From Bacilli bacterium (GTDB taxonomy: Bacteria; Bacillota_I; Bacilli_A; RF39; UBA660), in NCBI GenBank assembly GCA_017511805.1, contig JAFWJA010000003.1, positions 1 to 64,000 on the forward strand: a stretch of 64,000 bases of DNA. The letters are read 5' to 3'. Within the stretch, counting starts at the first letter, position 1. Each line of letters opens with the position of its first letter. The position numbers and the translations under genes are program-made. The notes beneath the pieces are model-generated. The model saw nothing but the letters and a program-made list of their open reading frames with translations. It was not told where the DNA came from and did no database searches. Below, in pieces: positions 1 to 7,555 of the stretch.

Positions 1-124
1 TTCTACTAACCATTTTAGGATTAAAAGGGTTTCTAACATCAATAAATCCTTCATCTAATCGATTAATTAACCAATCAGAATAAAATGCGACTATATCGGT
101 TCTACCACTTATATTCAATATCAC
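1..124 (-). CDS. DUF1848 family protein, N-terminal fragment (runs off the window)
   Basis: The first 41 codons of a minus-strand gene lie at the window edge. They begin with GTG at 124, placed just after a GGTGGTGATA ribosome-binding site, and contain the motif SGRTDIVAFYSDW followed by VRNPFNPK. This start is characteristic of the DUF1848 family, proteins of about 300 residues that are often grouped with radical-SAM-like enzymes and whose function is not established. The rest of the gene lies outside the window, so completeness cannot be judged. The upstream sirtuin gene is separated from it by a terminator, so it is probably its own transcription unit. Confidence 0.75.
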   Translation of the reverse strand, partial: MILNISGRTDIVAFYSDWLINRLDEGFIDVRNPFNPKMVSR

Positions 125-154
125 ATTATCACCACCTATATATAAATTATAACA

Positions 155-180
155 TAAAAGAACGAATTCTCATCCGTTCT
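155..180 (-). terminator. Terminator after the sirtuin gene
   Basis: On the minus strand an AGAACG/CGTTCT stem with a 10-base loop is followed by TTTT. It closes the macrodomain-sirtuin operon. The flanking bases resemble those of the terminator at 1848-1870. Confidence 0.65.
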
Positions 181-199
181 GTATATCTTAATATTCCAA

Positions 200-1039
200 T
201 CATTTTAATTTATCTACTAAATCAATAATTTCACTTATACTATCCGTTACTGATATCGATCTATCTTGTATTTCTTCAGGAACCATTGCATATTTATCAT
301 TGAATCTTATAAGTTTAAAATTATCATGCATAAATGTCATTTGCTCAAATGGAAATCTTATAATTCCAGGTGTGTTAAATCCGATTCCAAATTCTAACAA
401 TAACACATTTTTGTCAGAGTTATTTTTTATAAAGTCATCATATTTATTTTGCATTTTATGCCAATTATCATCTTCAACAAATGTATCATCACATCTTAAA
501 TTAACGGACATATTTCCTCCACATACAGGACATTTTGGAACAAGATTACTTGGTATTTTTAATTCACTATCAATATTTGATAACCATTCTTTTACTTGCT
601 CTTCATTATCATATAATTTGTTATGACATGGTGTTGAGCATTGAAGTTTGGAATAACTTCCTTGAACTTCAAATACTTTTTCTTTATCAAAACCGTTATT
701 TATAAATTGTCCATCTGTATTAGTGGTTATAACAAAATAATTTTTATCTTTAACCAAATTGTAAAGATTTTGATATAAATTAGTATGTTTATTTTCATAG
801 TAAGAGAAGTATATATGTTTTGCCCAATAAGCCCATTTTTCTTCTTCTGTTCTGAATGGATAAAATGATGATGTATATAAATCTTTTATTCCATACTTTC
901 TTATAAAATCTATAAAATCATGTTCAAACTTTTCTCCACTATAATGAATACCTGCTGCATCTGATAAACCAGCACCTGCTCCAATTATTATTGCATCTGC
1001 TTCATCAATCCATTTTTTAATTTTAATTATATCAGTCAT
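200..1039 (-). CDS. Class M sirtuin (SirTM), predicted protein ADP-ribosyltransferase
   Basis: Predicted NAD-dependent mono-ADP-ribosyltransferase of the macrodomain-linked sirtuin class. Visible features, counted from the upstream GTG at 1051, are the Rossmann motif GAGAGLSDAAG (24-34), the TTNTDGQF motif with Asn111, and Gln130 in the position where deacetylating sirtuins carry the catalytic His (VQGS instead of HGS). A zinc ribbon is formed by Cys138, Cys142, Cys174 and Cys177. The His-to-Gln change is the family hallmark and argues against deacetylase activity. I place the start at ATG 1039 because AAGGTGG lies 8 bases upstream; the GTG is inside that signal. The gene follows the macrodomain gene directly. 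Known family members modify the lipoyl-carrier GcvH-L, but neither gcvH-L nor lplA2 is in this window. Confidence 0.9.
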   Translation of the reverse strand: MTDIIKIKKWIDEADAIIIGAGAGLSDAAGIHYSGEKFEHDFIDFIRKYGIKDLYTSSFYPFRTEEEKWAYWAKHIYFSYYENKHTNLYQNLYNLVKDKNYFVITTNTDGQFINNGFDKEKVFEVQGSYSKLQCSTPCHNKLYDNEEQVKEWLSNIDSELKIPSNLVPKCPVCGGNMSVNLRCDDTFVEDDNWHKMQNKYDDFIKNNSDKNVLLLEFGIGFNTPGIIRFPFEQMTFMHDNFKLIRFNDKYAMVPEEIQDRSISVTDSISEIIDLVDKLK

Positions 1040-1052
1040 TTTTATCGCCACC

Positions 1053-1814
1053 TTAGATATTCTTTATATATATTTCTAAATCTTCATCTTTATATACATT
1101 AAATATAATATGATTAAATGTGTTATGATTATCTTTTAAATATTCTTTTATTGTATCTATTGCTATCTCACTAGCTTCTTCTTTTGGGAAGCCATAAAGA
1201 CCTGTAGCAATACATGGAAATGCTATTGTTTTTAGTCCTTTTTCTTTACATAACTCTAATGAATTATAATAACATTTCCTTAAATCTTCTTTATCTTTGT
1301 CACTAGGTATTCCATTAACTTGTGGTCCAACTGTTTGAATAATGTATTTAGAAGGTAAATTATAAGCATTTGTTAATACTACTTCTCCATTTGGTAGTGT
1401 TTTACCTTTCATAATATTATTACATTCTTCACGAAGTTGCATACCAGCAAAAGAATGAATAGTATTATCAATACATCTATGAGTTGGATTGAAGCAACCT
1501 AATAAGTATTCATTACAAGCATTTACGATAACATCACATTTTAAAGTAGTAATATCTCCTTGCCATATAGAGATAATATCTTTATCAAATGCAATGTCTT
1601 TTTCGTCTATAATACCTTTATTATTTATTTCCTCTTTAAGATACTCATCTTGAATCTTTAAATATTCTTCACTTATAGGTTTTGGGTTTCTTAGATTTCT
1701 TAAAGCACGATATAAATCTTTTTTCTCATCTATATTTGTTGGTATTTCTATATTAGAAAGATTAGGATCTTCTTTAATTAATTCTTCAATTAAATAATCT
1801 AATTTATTCTGCAT
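1053..1814 (-). CDS. Zinc-dependent macrodomain, predicted ADP-ribosyl hydrolase
   Basis: Macrodomain protein of 253 residues, predicted to remove ADP-ribose from proteins modified by the neighbouring sirtuin. The core reads VDVIVNACNEYLLGCF, followed by NPTHRCIDNTIH; Cys107, His112 and Cys114 match the zinc ligands of SirTM-linked Zn-macrodomains. The phosphate loop is IATGLYGFP (202-210). The N-terminal 80 residues are the helical extension typical of this subclass. The start at 1814 is chosen because GGAG sits 9 bases upstream; the longer frame reaching 1850 would begin inside a terminator. One base separates its stop region from the sirtuin signal, so the two are co-transcribed and probably coupled. 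Confidence 0.88.
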   Translation of the reverse strand: MQNKLDYLIEELIKEDPNLSNIEIPTNIDEKKDLYRALRNLRNPKPISEEYLKIQDEYLKEEINNKGIIDEKDIAFDKDIISIWQGDITTLKCDVIVNACNEYLLGCFNPTHRCIDNTIHSFAGMQLREECNNIMKGKTLPNGEVVLTNAYNLPSKYIIQTVGPQVNGIPSDKDKEDLRKCYYNSLELCKEKGLKTIAFPCIATGLYGFPKEEASEIAIDTIKEYLKDNHNTFNHIIFNVYKDEDLEIYIKNI

Positions 1815-1847
1815 AAGTATCAACTCCATGTATTTAATTATACCATA

Positions 1848-1870
1848 CAAAAACGGATTTTCATCCGTTC
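1848..1870 (-). terminator. Terminator after the aldo/keto reductase gene
   Basis: Minus-strand stem AACGGAT/ATCCGTT with loop GAAA, followed by a short T-run. It separates the hydrolase-reductase operon from the macrodomain-sirtuin operon. Confidence 0.65.
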
Positions 1871-1900
1871 TATATATCTTAATCTTCCGATACTTTTATA

Positions 1901-2857
1901 TTACCAATTTTCGTATCTTCTATTCTCATTAATATTATATATTTGTTTCATATCTTCATCAGATAATTCAAAATCAAATATACTTATATTCTCTTTTATA
2001 TGATCTGGATTTTTGCTTCCTGGAATTACTATATATCCAGCTTGTAATTGCCATCTTAGTATTATTTGTGCAGAAGTTTTATTATACTTTTTTGCTATTT
2101 TAACAATAGTTTCATTATTAAAATTTTCATCAGTATGACCTCTTCCACCAAATGGATACCATGACTCAATTATAATTCCATATTGTTTTACATAATCTTG
2201 CAATTCATTATTTTGATAATAAATATGATTTTCATTTTGGATAACAGTTGGAACTATTTCTGCATAACTTAGTACTTCATCAATAGCTTCTTTTGTATAG
2301 TAATTTGAAATACCTATTGCTTTTAGTTTACCTTCTTTATAATACTTTTCCATAGTTTGATATAGGCCTTTATCATCAAATCCAGGTTGGTGTATTAAAA
2401 GTAAATCTATATAATCTAAGTCAAGGTTACTTAATGATTTTTCTATAGCTTTATTATGATCAGTAGATGCATATATTTTTGAAGTTACAAAAATATCTTC
2501 TCTTTTAACAATCCCTTCACTAATTGCTTTTCTAACACCTTTTCCTACTCCAACTTCGTCGCCATAATACTGTGCTGTATCTATTAATCTATATCCATTT
2601 TTAATTGCAATATAAACTGCTTCTTCTGCTTCTTCATTTGTAAAAGTCCAAGTACCTAATCCAATGATTGGCATTTTAATACCATTATTAAGAATTACAT
2701 ATTTGTTACTAAAATCAAAAGAAGTATCTTTATTTTTTATATTTTCCTTTATTTCATTCATATCAATGTTTTTACCTTTCCACTTTGGAATAAATATTAT
2801 TCCTAAGATAATAATTATTAATATTAATAAAATAGTTATAATTATTTTTTTATTCAT
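1901..2857 (-). CDS. Membrane-anchored aldo/keto reductase
   Basis: NAD(P)H-dependent carbonyl reductase of the AKR superfamily, 318 residues. The catalytic tetrad is complete: Asp93 and Tyr98 (LIDTAQYYG), Lys127 (VTSK) and His156 (LLIHQP). The C-terminal cofactor region contains VIPGSKNP. Unusually, the barrel is preceded by a hydrophobic segment at residues 4-24 and a polar linker, so the enzyme is probably tethered to the membrane; whether the barrel faces in or out cannot be read from the sequence. It overlaps the upstream hydrolase gene by ATGA, so the two are made together. The substrate is unknown. Confidence 0.88.
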   Translation of the reverse strand: MNKKIIITILLILIIIILGIIFIPKWKGKNIDMNEIKENIKNKDTSFDFSNKYVILNNGIKMPIIGLGTWTFTNEEAEEAVYIAIKNGYRLIDTAQYYGDEVGVGKGVRKAISEGIVKREDIFVTSKIYASTDHNKAIEKSLSNLDLDYIDLLLIHQPGFDDKGLYQTMEKYYKEGKLKAIGISNYYTKEAIDEVLSYAEIVPTVIQNENHIYYQNNELQDYVKQYGIIIESWYPFGGRGHTDENFNNETIVKIAKKYNKTSAQIILRWQLQAGYIVIPGSKNPDHIKENISIFDFELSDEDMKQIYNINENRRYENW

Positions 2858-3840
2858 TTAATATTCTTTCTTATAAATTCTTCTATTTTATCAAATGGTA
2901 TAACTTCTAAATTATCATATAAATCAGTATGAACTGCTCCTGGTATAATCATTAATTCTTTATTGTCTGTATATTTTGAATCTTTTACCATATCTTCATA
3001 TGCTTCTTTACTAAAATAGCAAGAATGTGCTTTTTCTCCATGAATAATCAATACAGCATTTCTAATTTCTTTAGAAAAAGTATGTTGTGGAGTATTGATA
3101 AATGATAATGCTGATGTCATATTCCAGCCACCATTAGAATTTAAACTTCTTTCATGATATGCTCTTCCCTTATAGTATTCACTATAATCTTTTACAAAGA
3201 ATGGTGAATCTTCTGGAACAGGTAATTCTAAACAACCTCCACCTAATTTATAATCATTATTCTTATAATCTTCTATTCTTTGTTTATTTAGATTTTCTTT
3301 TAATTCATATAAAGAATCTTCTGTATTAGAATTAAAATATCCATCATGATTTACTTTACTCATATTGTACATTGTTGAACAAATAGTTGCTTTTATTCTT
3401 GTGTCTATACTTGCTACATTTAATGCAAGTCCTCCCCAACCACAAATACCAATTATGGATATTTTTTCAGAATCAACATTTTCAAGAGTTGATAAATAAT
3501 CTATAGAAGCTTGAAAATCTTCTGTATTAATATCAGGTGATGCTACATATCTTGGAGTTCCACTTGATTCACCAGTAAATGATGGATCAAAAGCAATAGT
3601 TAAGAATCCTCTTTCTGCCATCTTCATTGCATATAGCCCACTACATTGTTCTTTAACTGCACCAAAAGGTCCACATACTGAAATTGCTGGTAGTTTTCCT
3701 TCATAATTTTTTGGCTCATATTGATCTGCTACTAATGTAAATCCAAACCTAGTATGAAAAGTTACTTTCTTGTGATTTACTTTCTCACTTAATTCAAAGG
3801 TTTTATCCCATTCGTTTGTAATTTTTAAATCTTCATTCAT
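2854..3840 (-). CDS. Alpha/beta hydrolase, dienelactone-hydrolase/YcjY-like
   Basis: Alpha/beta-hydrolase fold protein of 328 residues. The nucleophile elbow reads GICGWGG, with Cys in the nucleophile position as in dienelactone hydrolases. A catalytic His is likely in PGAVHTDLYD near the C-terminus, and the Asp may be that of the LIIHGEKAHS region or nearby. The start at 3840 follows GAGGAGAAATAAT; the longer frame to 3870 runs into the promoter. It is the first gene of an operon with the aldo/keto reductase and lies behind a MerR-type promoter, which suggests a response to reactive electrophiles or carbonyls (inference). The substrate is unknown. Confidence 0.82.
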   Translation of the reverse strand: MNEDLKITNEWDKTFELSEKVNHKKVTFHTRFGFTLVADQYEPKNYEGKLPAISVCGPFGAVKEQCSGLYAMKMAERGFLTIAFDPSFTGESSGTPRYVASPDINTEDFQASIDYLSTLENVDSEKISIIGICGWGGLALNVASIDTRIKATICSTMYNMSKVNHDGYFNSNTEDSLYELKENLNKQRIEDYKNNDYKLGGGCLELPVPEDSPFFVKDYSEYYKGRAYHERSLNSNGGWNMTSALSFINTPQHTFSKEIRNAVLIIHGEKAHSCYFSKEAYEDMVKDSKYTDNKELMIIPGAVHTDLYDNLEVIPFDKIEEFIRKNIK

Positions 3841-3861
3841 ATTATTTCTCCTCTCATTATA

Positions 3862-3892
3862 ATTATACAAGTTAAAGCTAACTTTAAGTCAA
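3862..3892 (-). promoter_or_regulatory. MerR-type promoter/operator with 19-bp spacer
   Basis: The minus strand has TTGACT and TATAAT separated by 19 bp instead of 17. The spacer holds a perfect inverted repeat TTAAAG-N4-CTTTAA (3872-3887). An over-long spacer carrying a dyad is the hallmark of MerR-family promoters, and the sequence resembles AdhR/NmlR-type sites found before aldehyde- and electrophile-response genes. No merR-like gene is in the window. Confidence 0.7.
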
Positions 3893-4070
3893 GACTTTTG
3901 AATTATTTTTTTAATTTTTTCAAAATAATCGTAATATTACTATTTTACGATCATTCAAATATATCAATAACACCTTTTTTTTAACACTCCATAGCCACTA
4001 AAAAAAGTTGTATATGTAAATGTATATGTAAGAAAAATACAATTTGTTATTTTTCTTTATAAAATAAAGG
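3893..4070. other. Intergenic AT-rich stretch
   Basis: No gene is seen here. It contains an ATCGTAA/TTACGAT inverted repeat (3928-3951) and two near-copies of TGTATATGTAA around 4010-4032. The dyad could be an operator, but nothing downstream fixes its role. Confidence 0.4.
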
Positions 4071-4135
4071 AAAAAAAGTGATAGGTCTTTCGACCTATCT
4101 TCAGGGGGGTTGGTTACACTTTCAACTAAATTGTT
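4071..4135 (-). ncRNA. C-rich structured RNA element, copy 1 (3' end of the SHOCT transcript)
   Basis: The minus strand reads a 35-base segment that is almost the same as in copy 2 (5038-5126), including ACCCCCCTGAAG. It ends in an intrinsic terminator: stem GATAGGTC/GACCTATC, GAAA loop, then ACTTTTTTT. The stem differs completely in sequence from that of copy 2 while the pairing, loop and tail are kept, which supports selection for RNA structure. It starts a few bases after the stop codon of the SHOCT gene, so it may be that gene's 3' UTR or a processed small RNA. Confidence 0.65.
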
Positions 4136-4139
4136 TATA

Positions 4140-4928
4140 TTATAATCCCAACAATTCTTTTTTCTTTTTATCAAATTCTTCTTGAGTTATTATTCCTTCA
4201 TCTAATAGTTTCTTATATTTTCTAATTTCATCAATTGATTTTTCTGAATTATCATCAGAATGTGTACTTTCTTCTAATTCTACTAAATCACGTGATCCAC
4301 AATTTGGACACTTACCATAATCAATCACTTGATTCTTTAGTGACTCACTTCTTTTGCTTTGTTCATACATATCATATCTAGTTCCTGAAATAGCGTTTAA
4401 ACCAGCAACCATAGTTGCAAATGCTGCATCTTTTTCATTATTTTGGTTTCTTTGTACATCATATCCGTTATAGCAAAAAATGTTTCCACATACATTACAT
4501 TTTTTTCTATGTTCTTTTAGCATTTCTTCATTTTTTTGAGAAAGATAATTTTCATGTTTCTCTTTTATATAATTGATCAAAGCATTCATTTCTTCATAAT
4601 CATCCATAGAAAAATGTATTGTATATAATATTTTTGCAGAACCAGGTTCCTTAATATTAAAATCTAAAGATCCAATATCCTTTCTCCATCCTGTATTGAA
4701 TTTTGCATTAATATTATATATTTTATCATAACCCCAACTTTTCCCTTTTTTTAAATCTTTGATTTGATCTACACCAAATTCAATCATACCACCAAGAAGA
4801 GTTTTATATTGTTTTGGTAAAAATGATAATGCATCTATTTCTTCTATTTTTAAACTATTTCCACAAAATACACAAAACAAAGCATTGCTATCTACTAAGT
4901 TTTTACATTTAGTACAATATTTTCCCAT
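4140..4928 (-). CDS. Zinc-ribbon and SHOCT domain protein
   Basis: Protein of 262 residues. It starts with a four-Cys zinc ribbon (CTKCKNL and CVFCGN), has a central beta-rich region without recognised family, a second possible zinc ribbon (CNVCGN and CPNCGS), and ends in a SHOCT domain (short C-terminal domain, YKKLLDEGIITQEEFDKKK). SHOCT domains are thought to mediate oligomerisation or interaction. No membrane segment is visible, so it is probably cytosolic. ATG 4928 is chosen because AAGGAGG lies 5 bases upstream; the longer frame to 4955 begins at the -10 region. Function unknown. Confidence 0.8.
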   Translation of the reverse strand: MGKYCTKCKNLVDSNALFCVFCGNSLKIEEIDALSFLPKQYKTLLGGMIEFGVDQIKDLKKGKSWGYDKIYNINAKFNTGWRKDIGSLDFNIKEPGSAKILYTIHFSMDDYEEMNALINYIKEKHENYLSQKNEEMLKEHRKKCNVCGNIFCYNGYDVQRNQNNEKDAAFATMVAGLNAISGTRYDMYEQSKRSESLKNQVIDYGKCPNCGSRDLVELEESTHSDDNSEKSIDEIRKYKKLLDEGIITQEEFDKKKKELLGL

Positions 4929-5037
4929 AATAACCTCCTTATAATTTATAAACATTATATCATAATAGATAAAAAAATGATTAATTTTAATAAATATTGT
5001 TATTTTGTATTTCTAAAATTTAACAATTTGTTCAAAC

Positions 5038-5126
5038 AAAAAAAGTGGAGCCTTTCGGCTCCTTCAGGGGGTTTGGTTACACTTTCAACTAAATTGTGAA
5101 AGCGTTTACGTAACTCTCGTTACGCT
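5038..5126 (-). ncRNA. C-rich small RNA, copy 2, with its own promoter
   Basis: An RNA of about 89 nt is predicted on the minus strand. It has a 5' hairpin GTAAC-GAGA-GTTAC enclosed by AGC/GCT, a CTTTCA/TGAAAG hairpin, a single-stranded segment ACCCCCTGAAG (5062-5072), and a terminator GGAGCC-GAAA-GGCTCC followed by ACTTTTTTT. A near-consensus promoter lies directly upstream. No ribosome-binding site or reading frame is visible. The 35-base core matches copy 1 at 4071-4135. CCCCCTGAAG is complementary to the loop of the plus-strand RNA at 7411-7515. Confidence 0.72.
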
Positions 5127-5132
5127 ATAATA

Positions 5133-5161
5133 ATAATATATTATTATTTATTATTTGTCAA
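5133..5161 (-). promoter_or_regulatory. Promoter of the C-rich small RNA
   Basis: TTGACA (5156-5161), 17 bp spacer, TATTAT (5133-5138) on the minus strand; predicted start near 5126. The -35 box overlaps the stop codon of the small membrane protein gene. Confidence 0.7.
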
Positions 5162-5352
5162 TCAATTTTTTTATTAATTTTAATAAAGTGTATAATATTA
5201 GAAATTAACTCTATAATTACAATAACTAAAAGAATTATTGAGACAATAAACATGTTTCTATCTCTATTAATTGTTATTACTAAGCATAATGAAACAAGTA
5301 TAATAGACATTACATTAAAATATATTGAATAAAATGAACTATTCTTTTTCAT
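5158..5352 (-). CDS. Small two-helix membrane protein
   Basis: A 64-residue protein with two hydrophobic segments (about 9-26 and 34-55), separated by the charged turn NRDRN. It has a strong AAGGAGG signal 6 bases before its ATG. It begins 11 bases after recG ends, so it is probably transcribed with recG. I do not recognise the family and give no function. Confidence 0.65.
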   Translation of the reverse strand: MKKNSSFYSIYFNVMSIILVSLCLVITINRDRNMFIVSIILLVIVIIELISNIIHFIKINKKID

Positions 5353-5363
5353 ATATTGCCTCC

Positions 5364-7328
5364 TTAATCTTTATTTATACTATCATATAATAACCCCTTT
5401 AGTAAAGGATATTCAGAAATTTTACTTAGAATCATGTTACTATCTTCTTTAGTTTTTAATAAAATATCAAAGTCTTTAGTTAAATTAGCTAGTTTAAAAT
5501 TCATATCTCCTGATTGTTTAGTTCCAAATAGATCACCAGATCCTCTTAACTTAAAATCTTCTTCCGCTAATACAAATCCATCTGATACATTTTCCATAAT
5601 ATTTAGTCTTTCTGTTTCTCTATCAGTCATAAGAACACAATAAGACTGTAAATCATTTCTTCCTACTCTTCCTCTTAATTGATGAAGTGTTGATAAACCA
5701 AATTTATATGCATCAAATATAATCATCATAGTAGCATTCTTAACATCTACTCCTACTTCTATTACTGTTGTACTTATTAGTATATCTATTTCTTTATTTA
5801 AAAACTTATTCATTACTTCATCTTTTTCTTTTTGTGACATCTTTCCATGAAGTATACCTATATTTCTATCCTTAAAAGCAAGTGAAAATTTTCTATATAA
5901 TTTCTTTATATCTTCATCATCAGATTCTTCATTTTCAATTAAAGGAGAAACTATATAAATCTGATGATTATTATCTAGTTCTTCTTTCATTTTTAAAAGA
6001 ACTCCTTTTATTTCACTATTATTTTTAACTTTTGTTATTATAGGTTTTCTACCCTCTGGTCTAGTTTTAATAATTGATATATCCATATCTCCATAAATAG
6101 TAAGTGCATAAGTTCTTGGTATTGGAGTTGCGGATAAATATAGAACATCAGGCATATTACCTTTATTCCTTAAATTAGCTCTTTGATTAACACCAAATCT
6201 ATGTTGTTCATCAGTTATAATAAGACCTAGGTTATTAAATTTAATGTCATCCTGAATAAGAGCGTGAGTACCTACTATCATATCTATTTTACCTGATTCA
6301 AGATCTTGTTTTATTATTTCTTTTTCTTTTTTTGATGTACTACCTAGAATCTCACATATATTTATATCAAAGTTAGAAAATAATTTTTTCATATTTTCAA
6401 AATGTTGATGAGCAAGAATTTCAGTTGGTGCCATCATAGTACTTTGATATCCATTTAAATACATTACATACATACTTATAATTGCTACAATGGTTTTACC
6501 TGAACCAACATCACCTTGAACAAGTCTATTCATTCTTTTATCACTTTTTAAATCATCAAATATCTCATCTAATGTCTTTTCTTGATCAGGTGTTAATTTA
6601 AATGGAAGTGTTTCTATAAACTCTTTTATTCTATTTAAATCTATATTTTTAGAATAACCTATATTCATAAGATTATTCTTATTTTTTAGTTCATTTATCT
6701 TAAGCATGAATAAAAATAGTTCTTCATACTTACATCTATATATAGCTTTTTTTAGTTTATCACTAGAAACTGGATTATGAATAATATTTAGTGCTTCTTT
6801 TTTATTTAATAAATCATTTTTTAAAATAATTTCTTCTGGTAAATAATCTATCACATAACTTTGTTTTAAAGCTAGATTAATATATTTATTTAGATTCTTA
6901 CTAGTAATACCTTTTATTAAATGATATATAGGAAATACTTTTGTTATATCACCTATATCTTCTAATTTAATATCACTTGCGGTTAATACATTTTTATTAC
7001 TATCATATTTACCTATAACTGTTACTGCTTTTCCAATAGTTAAATGTTGTTTTAGAAATGCTCTATTAAAAATAATAGTATTTACTATTTTATTATCAAT
7101 ATTAATCCTAAAACTTAATCTATTTTTTCTATTAAAATAATTAACTGTAGGAATGCTTTCAATTATTCCTACTACAACTACTTTATCAGAAAATAAATTT
7201 GTCTTTTTTAGAATATCATATCTATATGGATAATAAGTAATTAAATCATCTGAGTTATATATATCTAGTTTGTTTAATTTTGTTATTGTAGATGTACCTA
7301 TCCCTTTAATCAATGCTAAATCATTCAT
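5364..7328 (-). CDS. recG: ATP-dependent DNA helicase RecG
   Basis: Branch-migration helicase that remodels stalled replication forks and Holliday junctions. An N-terminal wedge/OB region (about 50-130) precedes two helicase domains. Visible motifs are Walker A GDVGSGKT (272-279), the DEQH box (373-376), SATPIPRT (399-406) and the C-terminal RGRVGRNDLQSYC with the TRG region after it. At 654 residues it is close to the usual 670-690. It is followed by the small membrane protein gene at 5158. The ribosome-binding site (AAAGTGTGATT) is modest. Confidence 0.96.
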   Translation of the reverse strand: MNDLALIKGIGTSTITKLNKLDIYNSDDLITYYPYRYDILKKTNLFSDKVVVVGIIESIPTVNYFNRKNRLSFRINIDNKIVNTIIFNRAFLKQHLTIGKAVTVIGKYDSNKNVLTASDIKLEDIGDITKVFPIYHLIKGITSKNLNKYINLALKQSYVIDYLPEEIILKNDLLNKKEALNIIHNPVSSDKLKKAIYRCKYEELFLFMLKINELKNKNNLMNIGYSKNIDLNRIKEFIETLPFKLTPDQEKTLDEIFDDLKSDKRMNRLVQGDVGSGKTIVAIISMYVMYLNGYQSTMMAPTEILAHQHFENMKKLFSNFDINICEILGSTSKKEKEIIKQDLESGKIDMIVGTHALIQDDIKFNNLGLIITDEQHRFGVNQRANLRNKGNMPDVLYLSATPIPRTYALTIYGDMDISIIKTRPEGRKPIITKVKNNSEIKGVLLKMKEELDNNHQIYIVSPLIENEESDDEDIKKLYRKFSLAFKDRNIGILHGKMSQKEKDEVMNKFLNKEIDILISTTVIEVGVDVKNATMMIIFDAYKFGLSTLHQLRGRVGRNDLQSYCVLMTDRETERLNIMENVSDGFVLAEEDFKLRGSGDLFGTKQSGDMNFKLANLTKDFDILLKTKEDSNMILSKISEYPLLKGLLYDSINKD

Positions 7329-7375
7329 ATAATCACACTTTCTTTAATAATTATAACATAATTTTGTAAAAAGTC

Positions 7376-7404
7376 TTGACAAACAATGTCAAAATAAGTA
7401 ATAT
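7376..7404 (+). promoter_or_regulatory. Plus-strand promoter for a small RNA
   Basis: TTGACA (7376-7381), 17 bp spacer, TAATAT (7399-7404), a near-consensus sigma-A promoter with no open reading frame after it. The predicted start is near 7411. Confidence 0.75.
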
Positions 7405-7410
7405 ATTAAC

Positions 7411-7515
7411 TACCAATTCCCAAATGGCGAATTGGCTGCTAGTATCACACTAGCCAACCCCTTTTTATTCTTTTTTATGGAACTGTTCTTCAGGGGGGCA
7501 GTTCCTATTTTTTTT
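7411..7515 (+). ncRNA. Small RNA with G-rich terminator loop
   Basis: An RNA of about 105 nt runs from a near-consensus promoter to an intrinsic terminator. Three hairpins are visible: CCAATTC/GAATTGG (7413-7435), GCTAGT/ACTAGC (7438-7454), and the terminator GGAACTG/CAGTTCC (7479-7505) followed by TATTTTTTTT. A T-rich run after the second hairpin could cause partial early termination. The 13-base terminator loop carries TCTTCAGGGGGG (7487-7498). This is perfectly complementary over 12 bases to the C-rich element at 4098-4109 and over 10 bases to that at 5062-5071. No reading frame or ribosome-binding site is evident. It lies between recG and the serpin gene, opposite to both. Confidence 0.72.
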
Positions 7516-7524
7516 GTAAAATAA

Positions 7525-7553
7525 AAATAACTAGTGTACACTAGTTATTTTTT
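7525..7553. terminator. Bidirectional terminator after the serpin gene
   Basis: A perfect palindrome, AATAACTAGTG and its complement, is flanked by A-runs and T-runs on both sides. It ends serpin transcription on the minus strand and could back up termination of the plus-strand small RNA. Confidence 0.7.
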
Positions 7554-7555
7554 TA

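Noticed and set aside
300..626. Plus-strand open frame of 108 codons opposite the sirtuin gene, and similar opposite-strand frames elsewhere
   Set aside because: They lie antisense to clear genes, lack ribosome-binding sites and show no known motif; they are shadows of the AT-rich coding strand.
4008..4032. Two near-copies of TGTATATGTAA as an iteron or origin element
   Set aside because: Too short and AT-rich to exceed chance in this base composition; no dnaA or rep gene nearby.
5038..5126. C-rich element considered as a riboswitch
   Set aside because: It ends in a strong terminator with no gene controlled directly downstream in a leader position; copy 1 lies after a gene. A small RNA or 3' element fits better.
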